Shown one piece after another: positions 43,394-54,783 of a stretch of 64,000 bases of DNA. How positions within the stretch are numbered: the first letter of the stretch is position 1; each line of letters opens with the position of its first letter. The notes below the pieces were generated by a model. The model saw nothing but the letters and a program-made list of their open reading frames with translations, was not told the DNA's origin and made no database searches. The translations under genes were made by a program, and so were the position numbers. The DNA is from Hypericibacter sp049323455 (lineage in GTDB: Bacteria > Pseudomonadota > Alphaproteobacteria > Dongiales > Dongiaceae): assembly GCA_049323455.1 (NCBI GenBank), contig JBMONF010000008.1:62001-126000 (forward strand), written 5' to 3'.

Positions 43394-44131
43394 TCAATCC
43401 AGCGCCAGCAGCGAATCGCGCACGCGCGAGAGATGCTTGAACAGCACCCGGCGTGCCGCCTCGGGGTCACGGTCCTTGAGCGCCGCCACGATCTCGGTGT
43501 GATCGCGATCGTAGCTCGAGCGCAGCTCGGGTGTCAGGCTGCGCTTCTTGAGGCGGTACCAGTCGGGCTCGTTGCGCACCATGTTGATCGCCTCGCACCA
43601 GGCCAGAAGGATGGCGTTCTTGGTGGCGCGGAAGATCGAGAGATGGAGCTGCGCGTCCCAGTGCTCGAACTCGGCGAGGCCCTTGGCGGCGATCGAGTGC
43701 TTGAGCGCGTTCTCGATCTGGGCGACGTCCTCGGCGGCGGCGCGGCTGGCGGCCAAGGCTGCCGCCTGCGGCTCGATGATGAGGCGCACCTCCATCAGGT
43801 CGGCCGGGCTGGCGCCCCTCAGCCGGACCGTGAGGTCCGAGCCGAAGGCGGCACCCGTCGCCGCGACCCCCGCGCCGCCGTTCGTGCCATTCGGGCGGCC
43901 GCCGTTGGGGGAGCGCACGAACGTGCCGCGCCCGACATGGCGTTCGAGCAGGCCTTCGTCCTCGAGCGTCTTGAGCACGCGGCGCAGCGTGTTGCGGGCC
44001 AGGCCGTATTGTTCGGCCAGCGCCCGTTCCGGCGGCACCTGCCGGCCGACCGGCCAGGCACCTCCCAAGATCTGATGGCGCAACTCGTCGGTGACGGTCT
44101 GCAAGCGAGCGGATTGCCCTGCGGCTCTCAT
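43394..44131 (-). CDS. FadR/GntR-family transcriptional regulator
   Basis: A 245-residue GntR regulator of the FadR subfamily. The N-terminal winged helix is QTVTDELRHQILGGAWPVGRQVPPERALAEQYGLARNTLRRVLKTLEDEGLLERHVGRGTFV; the C-terminal FCD domain is about residues 85-240 (HWDAQLHLSIFRATKNAILL, with the His/Asp metal site pattern). The ATG at 44131 has AAAGGA; an in-frame ATG at 44162 is possible but overlaps the operator. Two operators (44145-44168 and 44248-44271) fit repression of both this gene and the divergent operon. Such regulators usually respond to a carboxylate intermediate. Confidence 0.92.
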   Translation of the reverse strand: MRAAGQSARLQTVTDELRHQILGGAWPVGRQVPPERALAEQYGLARNTLRRVLKTLEDEGLLERHVGRGTFVRSPNGGRPNGTNGGAGVAATGAAFGSDLTVRLRGASPADLMEVRLIIEPQAAALAASRAAAEDVAQIENALKHSIAAKGLAEFEHWDAQLHLSIFRATKNAILLAWCEAINMVRNEPDWYRLKKRSLTPELRSSYDRDHTEIVAALKDRDPEAARRVLFKHLSRVRDSLLALD

Positions 44132-44144
44132 GATATTTGATCCT

Positions 44145-44168
44145 TTGAACCATTTTTGAACCATTGAT
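44145..44168. promoter_or_regulatory. Operator copy 1 at the FadR/GntR gene
   Basis: A 24-base element starting TTGAACCATTTTTGAACCAT and ending TGAT: two direct half-sites TTGAACCA, 11 bases apart. Its reverse complement matches the element at 44248-44271 almost exactly. It stands 14 bases before the start of the regulator gene, so repression of its own synthesis is likely. Confidence 0.8.
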
Positions 44169-44247
44169 TCGGGGAATGCAAGTCCAAAAATAGGCAGTCT
44201 GCCTCTTGACTCTGCCCATCGAGGGTGCAGAATTTGACGGCCAATGG

Positions 44248-44271
44248 ATCAATGGTTCAACATTGGTTCAA
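44248..44271. promoter_or_regulatory. Operator copy 2 at the divergent catabolic operon
   Basis: Inverted counterpart of the element at 44145-44168: ATCAATGGTTCAACATTGGT followed by TCAA, differing in only two positions from the reverse complement of copy 1. It ends 4 bases before the ribosome site (AGGGAGGG) of the FAH gene, so binding would block transcription or its start there. Confidence 0.8.
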
Positions 44272-44286
44272 TACAGGGAGGGGCGG

Positions 44287-45192
44287 GTGAAACTGGTCGC
44301 CTTCGAGCGCGACGGCCAGCGCGGGGTCGGGGTCTGGGAGGAAGAGAATCGCGTTCGCCCCTACCGGCTGGATGAAGGCGCGGCGAACGTCGGCGTTCTG
44401 GCCGTCCTCGAGGCCCATTTGGCCGGCCGTCCCTTTCCCCTGGCCGACCTCGCCCTTTCGGTCCAGGGGCTGCGCCTGACGGCGCCCTTCCCGCGGCCCC
44501 GGCGCAACATCTTCTGCGTCGGCAAGAACTATCACGAGCATGCGCACGAGTTCGCCCGCAGCGGCTTCGATTCCTCGGCCGCGGCCGGCGCCGTGCCGGA
44601 CGCGCCGATCATCTTCTCGAAGGTGCCGGACTGCGTCACCGGCCCCTCGGACCCGATCCTGATCGATGCGCGGGTGTCGCCGGCGGTCGACTACGAGGCC
44701 GAGCTCTGCGTGGTGATCGGCCGCGGCGGGCGCGCCATCGCCAGGGCCGACGCGATGGCCCATGTATGGGGCTACACCATCGTCAACGACGTGACCGCGC
44801 GCGACCTGCAGGGCCGCCACAAGCAGTGGCTGATCGGCAAGTCGCAGGATTCCTTCTGCCCCATGGGCCCCTGCGCCGTCACCGTCGAGGAGATCGACCT
44901 TTCCGACACGGCGGTACGCTGCTGGGTCAACGGCGAGCTCCGGCAGGACGCCAACACGCGCGATCTCATCTTCGACGTGCCGACGCTGATCGAGACGCTC
45001 TCGGCCGGCATCACGCTGCTGCCTGGCGACCTGATCGCGACCGGCACGCCGGCGGGTGTCGGCATCGGCTTCAACCCGCCGCGCTACCTCAAGCCGGGCG
45101 ATCGCGTGACGGTCGAGATCGGGGGCATCGGCCGCCTGGAGAACCGGGTCGAGGAAATGGTGGGCGCGCGGCGCAAGGAATCCGCGGCATGA
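44287..45192 (+). CDS. Fumarylacetoacetate hydrolase-family protein, copy 2
   Basis: A 301-residue FAH protein: NIFCVGKNYHEHAHEFARSG, DAPIIFSKVPDCVTGPSDPI, VDYEAELCVVIGRGGRAIAR and GYTIVNDVTARDLQGRHKQW cover the metal-binding and catalytic regions. First gene of a plus-strand operon. The start is GTG at 44287 with AGGGAGGG, and its TGA overlaps the ATG of the next gene (ATGA). Function is probably hydrolysis of an acylpyruvate or decarboxylation of a ring-fission product; substrate unknown. Confidence 0.92.
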   Translation: MKLVAFERDGQRGVGVWEEENRVRPYRLDEGAANVGVLAVLEAHLAGRPFPLADLALSVQGLRLTAPFPRPRRNIFCVGKNYHEHAHEFARSGFDSSAAAGAVPDAPIIFSKVPDCVTGPSDPILIDARVSPAVDYEAELCVVIGRGGRAIARADAMAHVWGYTIVNDVTARDLQGRHKQWLIGKSQDSFCPMGPCAVTVEEIDLSDTAVRCWVNGELRQDANTRDLIFDVPTLIETLSAGITLLPGDLIATGTPAGVGIGFNPPRYLKPGDRVTVEIGGIGRLENRVEEMVGARRKESAA

Positions 45193-45968
45193 GCAGCGAG
45201 ACCATCGAGCGCATGGCAGTCGAGATCGAGGGCGAGGGTGATGTCGTCATCCTGCTGCATGGGCTGGGCGGCACCTCCAACAGCTGGACCCCGCAGATGG
45301 GCGTCTTCGCCGGCCGCCATCGCGTGATCCGCCCGGATCTGCCCGGATCGGGCCGCAGCCCGATGGGCTCGGAGCCCCTTTCCATCGAAGGCATCGCCGA
45401 TGCCGTCATCCGCATGGCCAAGCGGCTCGGCGTCGAGCGCGCGCATCTCGGCGGCCATTCGATGGGAACCATCGTCTGCCAACAGGTGGCGCTCAGGGAG
45501 CCGCGGCTGGTACGCAGCCTGATGCTGGTAGGCCCGCTCTTGGCGCCTCCCGACCAGGGTCGCCAGGGGCTCAAGGACCGCGCCGCCAAGGCGCGCAGGG
45601 AAGGCATGGCCGACATCGCGGACGCGGTGGTGCGCGCCGCCACCTCGAGCCACACGAAGCAGGCCAATCCGGTCGCGGTCGCCGCCGCGCGCGAATCGCT
45701 GATGCGCCAGAGCCCCGAAGGCTACGCCGCCAATTGCGAGGCGCTGGCCGGCGTGGCGGCCGCCGACGTCGCGCGCATCGCCTGCCCGACCCTGCTGGTG
45801 GCGGGCGAGGACGACGTGGTGGCGCCGCCTTCGGTCGCGCGCGCCATGGCCGAGCGCATCAGGGGCGCGCGCGTGCAGGTGCTGGCGCGCGTCGGCCACT
45901 GGATCACCTTCGAAGCCGCCGGCGAGCTCAACGGATTCATGAAGGAGTTCCTGGCCGCACAGCATTGA
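45189..45968 (+). CDS. Alpha/beta-fold hydrolase
   Basis: A 259-residue hydrolase with oxyanion motif HGLGG (residues 24-28), nucleophile Ser91 in HLGGHSMGTIVCQQ, acid Asp in VAGEDDVVAPP and His in RVGHWITFEA. This layout resembles enol-lactonase or meta-cleavage hydrolase relatives (PcaD/MhpC-like), in line with neighbours that break down organic acids. Translationally coupled to the FAH gene by a 4-base overlap. Cytoplasmic. Confidence 0.92.
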   Translation: MSSETIERMAVEIEGEGDVVILLHGLGGTSNSWTPQMGVFAGRHRVIRPDLPGSGRSPMGSEPLSIEGIADAVIRMAKRLGVERAHLGGHSMGTIVCQQVALREPRLVRSLMLVGPLLAPPDQGRQGLKDRAAKARREGMADIADAVVRAATSSHTKQANPVAVAAARESLMRQSPEGYAANCEALAGVAAADVARIACPTLLVAGEDDVVAPPSVARAMAERIRGARVQVLARVGHWITFEAAGELNGFMKEFLAAQH

Positions 45969-46056
45969 GCGACGGATCGCGACGCCCGCCGGCCTTCGGA
46001 AGATCCCGATCCAAGGGACGCCGACGGCGGGTTCAACCCCCGGGAGGGACGACACC

Positions 46057-47334
46057 ATGGGCAACATGCTCTTCACCAACGTCCGGATTTTCGACGGCAC
46101 CGGCGAGCACCCCTATACGGGCGAGGTGCTGGTCCAGGGCAACCGCATCAAGCATGTCGGGCGCGGCAGCCGCACCGTGCCGACCAACGGCCATACCGTG
46201 ATCGACGGCGCCGGCTGCACCCTCATGCCCGGCATGACCGAAGCCCACACGCACTTCTCCTGGAACAATGCGGCAACGCTCGAGGCGATCTTCCGCATGC
46301 CGCCCGAGGAGCACACGCTGCTCGCGGCGACCAACGCCAGGACCTATCTCGACATGGGCTGGACCTCCTGCGTCGGCGCCGCCGCGGCCAAGCCGCGCCT
46401 CGACGTGGTGATCCGCAACGCGATCAATGCCGGCCAGATCCCGGGCCCGCGCTATCTCGCCAACAGCCAGGAGATCGCCACGCTGGGCGGCCTCGGCGAT
46501 ACCAACCCGCCCCATGTCAACGCGCCCGAGATGTCCTTCGGCTGGGTCGTCACCGGTCCCGAGGAGATGCGCAAGGCGGTGCGCATGTTCATCAAGTACG
46601 GCGTCGACCTCATCAAGCTCAATCTCTCGGGCGAGGAGATGACCGACACCAAGGCGCAGGAGACGCCGATGTCGGAGGAGGAGTGCGCCATGGCCGTGGC
46701 CGAGGCCAGGCGCCGTGGGGTTCGCGTCTGCGCCCATGCGCGCTCCGACGAATCGGTGCGCATGTGCATCCGCCACGGCATCGAGATCATCTATCACGCC
46801 TCCTACGCCAGCGACGAGACGATCGACATGCTGGCGGCGCAGAAGGACAAGTTCTTCGTGGCGCCGGGCCTGGGCTGGCTCGTCAACACGGCACGCAACG
46901 CCGGCCCCTTCGGCATCGCGCCGGACTCCCCGCTCGGCATCTATTACGAGCGCGAGCTCGCGATCGCGGTCGAGACCATGCGCAAGATGCACCGGCGCGG
47001 CATCCGCGTGCTGCCCGGCGGCGATTACGGCTTCGCCTGGACCAGGCACGGCGCCAACGCCAAGGATCTCGAATACTTCGTCGACATGGTCGGCATGAGC
47101 CCGATGGAGACGCTGCTGGCCGCCACCAAGCACGGCGGCGAGATCATGGGGCGGCCGGGCGAGCTCGGGCAGGTAAAGCCCGGCTATCTCGCCGACCTGC
47201 TGCTGGTGGATGGCGATCCGCTCGCCAACATCCGCATCCTGCAGGACCGGGGCCGCATCCTCGCGGTCATGAAGGACGGCGAGTTCTTCCGCCGGCCCGA
47301 GATGGCGCCGAGCCGCGCGCGCATGGCGGTCTGA
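46057..47334 (+). CDS. Amidohydrolase (imidazolonepropionase-like)
   Basis: A 425-residue metal-dependent hydrolase. The first metal site is EAHTHFSWNN (His64, His66), the bridging Lys is in YGVDLIKLNLSGEEM, further His ligands are in VRVCAHARSDE and IEIIYHASYAS, and the Asp is in LPGGDYGFAWTR. Such enzymes open cyclic amides, ureas or cleave amides in prolidase- or imidazolonepropionase-like reactions. Good ribosome site GGGAGGGA. It follows the hydrolase in the same operon by 88 bases and precedes the transporter, so the imported compound is probably an amide or cyclic amide. Confidence 0.92.
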   Translation: MGNMLFTNVRIFDGTGEHPYTGEVLVQGNRIKHVGRGSRTVPTNGHTVIDGAGCTLMPGMTEAHTHFSWNNAATLEAIFRMPPEEHTLLAATNARTYLDMGWTSCVGAAAAKPRLDVVIRNAINAGQIPGPRYLANSQEIATLGGLGDTNPPHVNAPEMSFGWVVTGPEEMRKAVRMFIKYGVDLIKLNLSGEEMTDTKAQETPMSEEECAMAVAEARRRGVRVCAHARSDESVRMCIRHGIEIIYHASYASDETIDMLAAQKDKFFVAPGLGWLVNTARNAGPFGIAPDSPLGIYYERELAIAVETMRKMHRRGIRVLPGGDYGFAWTRHGANAKDLEYFVDMVGMSPMETLLAATKHGGEIMGRPGELGQVKPGYLADLLLVDGDPLANIRILQDRGRILAVMKDGEFFRRPEMAPSRARMAV

Positions 47335-47540
47335 TCCCGGGCCCGGCACATGCAACCCTGCCGCTCCGCCCTTCCGCGCTCTCTCTCGCCCGCCCGCGTC
47401 CGGGCGGAGGAAGACGGGGGAAGGGCCGCCCGCCAGATCGCCGGGCTCATTCTCAATCTCTCGCGGGAGCGGCCGGCCGCTCGCCATGAGGAACAGACCG
47501 GCGACCGGCCGGCGGCGGAGCGCGTGACGAGGCGGGCCCC

Positions 47541-48401
47541 GTGAAGCTCTTCCTGCTCACCTTCATGAACGGCTTGACGCTCGCCGCTCTCTATTTCCTG
47601 GTCGCAAGCGGCTTCACGCTCGTCTTCGGCCTCATGCGCAACGTCAACCTGGCGCATGGCTCGCTCTATCTGCTCGGCGCCTATGTCGGCTACAGCGTCG
47701 TGCAATGGACCGGCTCCTGGTATCTGGGGGTGGCGGCCGGATTCCTCGGCATGGCGATCGTGGGCGTCCTGCTGCAGGTGCTGATCTTCCGCCACATGGA
47801 AGGCCAGGACATGCGCCAGACCATGGTGACGATCGGCATCTCGATCGTGCTAGCCGACATCATGCTGTGGGTGTGGACCGGCAACACCTATCAGTTCGAC
47901 GCGCCGGAGTTCCTGTCCGGCGTGGCCCACGTGCCGCTGGTCAAGCTCTATCCGGCCTACCGGCTGTTCGTGCTGGGGGTCGCGATCGTGATCGGTATCG
48001 GGCTCTGGCTCTTTCTCAACAAGACCGCAATCGGCATGATGATCCGTGCCGGCGTGGACGATCGCGCCATGCTGTCGGCGACCGGCGTCAACGTGCATCT
48101 GATCTTCGCCGTCACCTTCGCCATCGGCGCGGGCCTCGCCGGTTTCGCCGGCGTGGTCGGCGGCACCGCGCTCTCGATCGCGCCCGGCGAGGACGTGCGC
48201 TATCTGCTGGCCTCGCTCGTCGTCACCATCGTCGGCGGCATGGGCTCGATCACCGGTGCCGCCGTCGGCGCGCTCCTGATCGGGCTGGCCGAGCAGTTCG
48301 GCCTCGCCTACTCGCCGACCTACGGCGTGGTCTACACCTTCCTCATCATGGTGCTGGTGCTGGCCTTCCGGCCGCAGGGCATCATGGGCAAGCGCGCGTG
48401 A
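47541..48401 (+). CDS. Branched-chain-type ABC transporter permease (LivH-like)
   Basis: A 286-residue inner-membrane permease with eight or so segments: LTLAALYFLVASGFTLVFGLMRNVNLAHGS (the LivH signature ending NLAHGS), then VGVLLQVLIFRHM, FAVTFAIGAGLAGFAGVVGG and VVTIVGGMGSITGAAVGALLIGLAEQFG, holding the EAA-like coupling loop. The GTG start is chosen because the family begins about here; ribosome site is weak (GAGG). Second half of the operon, after 206 bases without a supported gene. Confidence 0.95.
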   Translation: MKLFLLTFMNGLTLAALYFLVASGFTLVFGLMRNVNLAHGSLYLLGAYVGYSVVQWTGSWYLGVAAGFLGMAIVGVLLQVLIFRHMEGQDMRQTMVTIGISIVLADIMLWVWTGNTYQFDAPEFLSGVAHVPLVKLYPAYRLFVLGVAIVIGIGLWLFLNKTAIGMMIRAGVDDRAMLSATGVNVHLIFAVTFAIGAGLAGFAGVVGGTALSIAPGEDVRYLLASLVVTIVGGMGSITGAAVGALLIGLAEQFGLAYSPTYGVVYTFLIMVLVLAFRPQGIMGKRA

Positions 48402-48404
48402 CCC

Positions 48405-49451
48405 ATGGCTGCCGTGAGCGAGCCTCGGCCCACCGCCCTGTCCTGGCCCGCCTGGCTGGCGGCGCAGCTGCGCCCGCATCATCTGCTGCTCGCCGCCTTC
48501 CTGCTGGCCTATCCGCTGATCGCCAACGACTTCTGGATCGTGCAGATCGGCGCCCAGACCTTCTTCATGGGGCTGATCGCGCTGTCGCTGACGCTGCTCG
48601 CCGGCTATGGCGGCATGGTCTCGCTGGCGCAGATGGCGATCGCCGGCGTCGCCGGCTACATGTACGCCATCTTCGGCGACAATTCGGCGGGGCTGGGCCT
48701 GGGCTGGCCCTGGTGGCTGGTGGTTCCGCTCGCGCTCGCGATCGCGGTCGGCTTCGCCACCGTGACCGGCATCCTCTCGGTCAGGACCGAGGGCATCTAC
48801 ACCATCATGATCACGCTCGCCATCAGCGTGGCGCTGTTCTATTTCTGCACGCAGAACTACAGCATCTTCAACGGTTTCAAGGGCTATGCGGGCCTTCTGC
48901 CGCCGCCCGTGCTGGGCGTCGATTGGCGCCAGCCCATGCCCTTCTACTATCTGGCGCTGGCTGTGGCGACGTTGGGCTATTTCGCCGTGCTCTGGCTGTC
49001 GCGCGCGACCTTCGGCATCGCGCTGCAGGCGATCCGCGACAATCCGCGGCGCATGGCGGCGCTGGGCTTCGACGTGCGCGCCCACCGTGTCGCGGCCTAT
49101 GCCGTGGCGGGCCTGCTCGCCGGCGTCGGCGGGCTGTTCCTGGTCTGGTACAACGGCCGCATCTCGCCCGGCACCATCAATGTCGGCGCCGCCATCAACA
49201 TTCTCGTGATTGCCATTCTGGGCGGGCTCAGGCGCCCGATCGGTCCTTTTGTCGGCGCGCTGCTGTTCGTGCTGCTCGACAATTTCGCGATCGACCTGAT
49301 CGACCGCGAGCGTTTCAACCTGGTGATCGGCGGCGCCTTCCTGGCCGTCGTTCTGTTCTCGCCGGACGGCGTGCTGGGCCTGTGGGACGGGCTCAGGCAC
49401 CGGCTGGCCAAGACCGCGGGCGAACGCGGCAACGGCAATGGGGCCTCTTGA
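48405..49451 (+). CDS. Branched-chain-type ABC transporter permease (LivM-like)
   Basis: A 348-residue permease: LIALSLTLLAGYGGMVSLAQMAIAGVAGYMYAI (LivM signature), GILSVRTEGIYTIMITLAIS, the coupling loop FGIALQAIRDNPRRMAALGFDVRAHR, and IVLVIAILGGLRRPIGPFVGALLF near the end. It begins 3 bases after the LivH stop, and with LivH forms the translocation pore. About 8-9 membrane segments. Confidence 0.95.
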   Translation: MAAVSEPRPTALSWPAWLAAQLRPHHLLLAAFLLAYPLIANDFWIVQIGAQTFFMGLIALSLTLLAGYGGMVSLAQMAIAGVAGYMYAIFGDNSAGLGLGWPWWLVVPLALAIAVGFATVTGILSVRTEGIYTIMITLAISVALFYFCTQNYSIFNGFKGYAGLLPPPVLGVDWRQPMPFYYLALAVATLGYFAVLWLSRATFGIALQAIRDNPRRMAALGFDVRAHRVAAYAVAGLLAGVGGLFLVWYNGRISPGTINVGAAINILVIAILGGLRRPIGPFVGALLFVLLDNFAIDLIDRERFNLVIGGAFLAVVLFSPDGVLGLWDGLRHRLAKTAGERGNGNGAS

Positions 49452-49543
49452 GGGGGTCTTTTTCGAACTTGGGCCGCGACACCGGGCCTCGTGACATCGG
49501 GCGGTGGGCGGTGGGCAAGACAAAGAACGGGAGGAAAAGAACG

Positions 49544-50800
49544 ATGTTCTCAATGACGCGACGGATCCTGCTCAAGACCGCCGTGGCGACCGTGGCCTTA
49601 AGCCTCGGCGCCGGCGTGGCTGAGGCCGAGGACACCATCAAGGTTGGCGTGCTGGCCACGCTCGAGGGGGCCTTCACCGTCCTGGGCGAGGACAGCATGC
49701 GCGGCGCCGAGCTGGCGCTGCAGGAGCACAACTACACGGCCGGCGGCAAGAAGATCGAGATCATCAAGGGCTCGTCCGACGCCTCGCCGGACAGCGCCAT
49801 CGCCGCGGCACGCAAGCTGGTCGAGCAGGACAAGGTCGACATCCTGATCGGGCCGCTCTCGGGCTCCGAGGGGCTGGCGGTGAAGGACTATGCCAAGACC
49901 CAGCCGCAGGTGACCTTCGTCAACGGCACCTCGGCCGCGCAGGACACCACGCTCAGGAACCCGGCGCCGAACTTCTTCCGCTTCACCACCGACGGCGTGC
50001 AGTGGCAGGCGGGCCTCGGCGAATACGCCTTCAAGGACAAAGGCTACAAGAAGGTCGTGACCATCGCCGAGGACTACGACTTCCCCTATTCGCAGGTGAT
50101 GGGCTTCATGCTCGACTACTGCAAGGCCGGCGGCCATGTCGTGGACAAGTTCTGGGTCCCGATCGGCACCAAGGACTTCTCCTCGATCGTCGCCTCGGTC
50201 CCGGACGACATCGACGCCATCTATGTGGCGCTCGGCGGTGCCGACGCGGTGAACTTCCTCTCGCAGTACCAGGATGCCGGCGGCAGCAAGCCGATGGTGG
50301 GCGGCTCCATCACGGTCGACCAGACCGTGCTGGGCTCCGAGGGCAAGCGCAAGGACTACCTGATCGGCACGCCCTCGGCCGGCCCGATCGCGGACAACTG
50401 GGACGATCCGCGCTGGCACAAGTTCGTGGCGGATTACCAGAAGGCCTTCCCGAAGGGCTTCCCCTCGCCTTCGCTGTTCGCCCACGGCTATTACGTCGAG
50501 ACCGAGGCGGTGCTGCAGGCGCTCGACAAGGTCGGCGGCGACCTCTCCGACGGACAGAAAAAGCTGCGCGATACGCTGGCCAGCCTGGAGCTCGACTCGC
50601 CGACCGGCAAGGTGCAGCTCGACAAGAACCGGCAGGCGGTCGCCGACATCTTCCTGACCGAGGTCGCGAAGGGCGACGACGAGAAGCTCTACAACAAGGT
50701 CGTGCGCGTCATCCCGCAGGTGCCGCAGACCATGGGCATGGACGAGGCCGCTTTCATGGCCATCGGCCCGGCGACCCGCGACAACCCATCCTGCCCGTAA
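49544..50800 (+). CDS. Periplasmic substrate-binding protein of the ABC importer (LivK-like)
   Basis: A 418-residue type I binding protein with a signal peptide (RILLKTAVATVALSLGAGVAEA, cleavage about residue 28). The mature part begins DTIKVGVLATLEGAFTVLGEDSMRGAELALQEHN and continues with DILIGPLSGSEGLAVKDYAK, TFVNGTSAAQDTT and VVTIAEDYDFPYSQVMGF. Liv-family proteins bind amino acids, amides, urea or aromatic acids. It has a strong GGGAGGA site and lies between the permeases and ATPases of the same operon. Confidence 0.94.
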   Translation: MFSMTRRILLKTAVATVALSLGAGVAEAEDTIKVGVLATLEGAFTVLGEDSMRGAELALQEHNYTAGGKKIEIIKGSSDASPDSAIAAARKLVEQDKVDILIGPLSGSEGLAVKDYAKTQPQVTFVNGTSAAQDTTLRNPAPNFFRFTTDGVQWQAGLGEYAFKDKGYKKVVTIAEDYDFPYSQVMGFMLDYCKAGGHVVDKFWVPIGTKDFSSIVASVPDDIDAIYVALGGADAVNFLSQYQDAGGSKPMVGGSITVDQTVLGSEGKRKDYLIGTPSAGPIADNWDDPRWHKFVADYQKAFPKGFPSPSLFAHGYYVETEAVLQALDKVGGDLSDGQKKLRDTLASLELDSPTGKVQLDKNRQAVADIFLTEVAKGDDEKLYNKVVRVIPQVPQTMGMDEAAFMAIGPATRDNPSCP

Positions 50801-50836
50801 GGCGCGGGTAGGACCGGATCGAACGAAGAGACGGCG

Positions 50837-51611
50837 ATGAGCGAGACGGCGCACCGGATCGCACGGGCAGGAGCCGCGAACGCCTTGGAGCTTCGCGGCG
50901 TCTCCCGCTCGTTCGGTGCGCTGGTCGCGCTCAACGACATCAGCATGACGGTGCGCGCCGGCGAGCGGCGGGCGGTGCTGGGGGCGAACGGTGCGGGCAA
51001 GACCACGCTGTTCAACGCCATCACCGGCGACTTCCCGCCGACCGCCGGGCGCATCCGTTTCTTCGGCGAGGACGTGACGGCGCTCCCCGCCCATGAGCGC
51101 ATCCGCCGGGGCCTCAGGCGCACCTATCAGAACTCCATGCTGTTCCGGGGGCTCTCGGTCCTCGACAATCTCTACCTCGCGGCGCGCGGCGTGACGCGCG
51201 GCCGCTTCTCCCTCGCCCGCCAGCACGAGGGCGACCCGTCGCTCGCTGCCGCGCGCGAGATGCTGCATGCGGTCCATCTCGATCACCTGGCGGCTACGCC
51301 CGTGTCCGATCTCGCGCATGGCCAGCAGCGCCAGCTCGAGATCGGCATGGCCTTGGCTGGCGCGCCGCGCTTCATCCTGTTCGACGAGCCGGCTGCGGGC
51401 CTCTCGCCCGTCGAGCGGCGCGAGCTGATCCAGATCCTGGGCGCGCTGCCTGCCCATATCGGCTACATCATCATCGAGCACGATCTCGACGTGGCCTTGC
51501 GCGTGGTCGAGTTCGTGACCGTGATGCACAACGGCGCGCTCTTCAAGGAAGGCACGCCGGAGGACATCCAGAACGATCCCGAGGTGCAGCGCATCTATCT
51601 CGGAGGCGGCC

Positions 51612-51619
<8 letters not shown>
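50837..51619 (+). CDS. ABC transporter ATP-binding protein (LivG-like)
   Basis: A 260-residue ATPase: Walker A GANGAGKTT in RRAVLGANGAGKTTLFNAIT, LivG-type loop FRGLSVLDNLYLAA, signature DLAHGQQRQLEIGMAL (GHGQQ replacing LSGGQ as in this subfamily), Walker B RFILFDEPAAGLSPVE and His switch in IIIEHDLDVAL. It drives import with the LivF-like domain of the next gene, whose ATG lies inside its 3' end (8-base overlap). Confidence 0.95.
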
Positions 51620-53861
<2,242 letters not shown>

Positions 53862-53888
53862 AACGCGAGAGAGGGACAGCGACCGACG

Positions 53889-54746
53889 ATGCCGAAGTTC
53901 GAGCGCAAGAAGCTCTTGGAGAAGTTCCACGCCATGGCCGCGCGGGGCGAGCCCATCGTCGGCGGCGGCGCCGGCACGGGGCTCTCGGCCAAATGCGAGG
54001 AGGCAGGCGGGATCGACCTCATCGTCATCTACAACTCGGGGCGCTACCGCATGGCCGGCCGCGGCTCGCTCGCCGGCCTGCTCGCCTATGGCAACGCCAA
54101 CGAGATCGTGGTCGAGATGGCGCGCGAGGTGCTGCCCGTGGTCAAGCGCACGCCGGTGCTGGCTGGCGTCAACGGCACCGATCCCTTCTGCCTGTTCGAC
54201 CGCTTCCTCGACGAGCTCAAGGCGCTGGGCTTCGCCGGCGTGCAGAACTTCCCGACCGTGGGGCTCATCGACGGCGTCTTCCGCGCCAATCTCGAGGAGA
54301 CCGGCATGGGCTACGGCCTCGAGGTCGACATGATCGGGCTCGCGCACGAGAAGGACATGCTGACGACGCCCTATGTCTTCGGCGAGGACGACGCGCGGGC
54401 GATGGCGAAGGCCGGCGCCGACATCATCGTCTGCCACATGGGGCTCACCACCGGCGGCTCGATCGGCGCCGAGACGGCGCTGACGCTCGAAGACTGCGCG
54501 CAGCGCATCAACGCCTGGACCGCGGCGGCCCGGCAGATCCGCAAGGACGTGCTGGCGCTCTGCCATGGCGGGCCGATCGCCATGCCGACCGACGCCGCCT
54601 ACATCCTCGATCACTGCCCTGAGTGCAACGGCTTCTACGGCGCCTCCTCCATGGAGCGGCTGCCGACCGAGATTGCGCTCACCGAGCAGACCCGCAAGTT
54701 CAAAGCCATCAAGGGTGGGAAGCCCGAAACGGCGGCGCGGCGCTGA
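53889..54746 (+). CDS. TIM-barrel 'PEP-hydrolase'/Tm-1 C-terminal-domain-like protein
   Basis: A 285-residue TIM-barrel protein of the phosphoenolpyruvate-hydrolase-like family: FERKKLLEKFHAMAARGEPIVGGGAGTGLSAKCEEAGG, LIVIYNSGRYRMAGRGSLAGLLAYGNAN, FAGVQNFPTVGLIDG, ADIIVCHMGLTTGGSIGA and YILDHCPECNGFYGASSMERLPTE. In tomato Tm-1 the UPF0261 part and this barrel are one protein; in bacteria they are usually adjacent genes, as here, 27 bases after the fusion gene. A role in handling a C3/C4 acid is possible, but no reaction is established. Confidence 0.88.
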   Translation: MPKFERKKLLEKFHAMAARGEPIVGGGAGTGLSAKCEEAGGIDLIVIYNSGRYRMAGRGSLAGLLAYGNANEIVVEMAREVLPVVKRTPVLAGVNGTDPFCLFDRFLDELKALGFAGVQNFPTVGLIDGVFRANLEETGMGYGLEVDMIGLAHEKDMLTTPYVFGEDDARAMAKAGADIIVCHMGLTTGGSIGAETALTLEDCAQRINAWTAAARQIRKDVLALCHGGPIAMPTDAAYILDHCPECNGFYGASSMERLPTEIALTEQTRKFKAIKGGKPETAARR

Positions 54747-54783
54747 TGGCTCCCGCGTCGCCGTAACTCGAAGGGAGGAAGCC

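Noticed and set aside
47350..47544. A 64-codon frame whose stop overlaps the GTG start of the LivH-like gene
   Set aside because: No ribosome site, Arg/Ala-rich composition and no family; the overlap is probably chance, although a leader peptide cannot be excluded.
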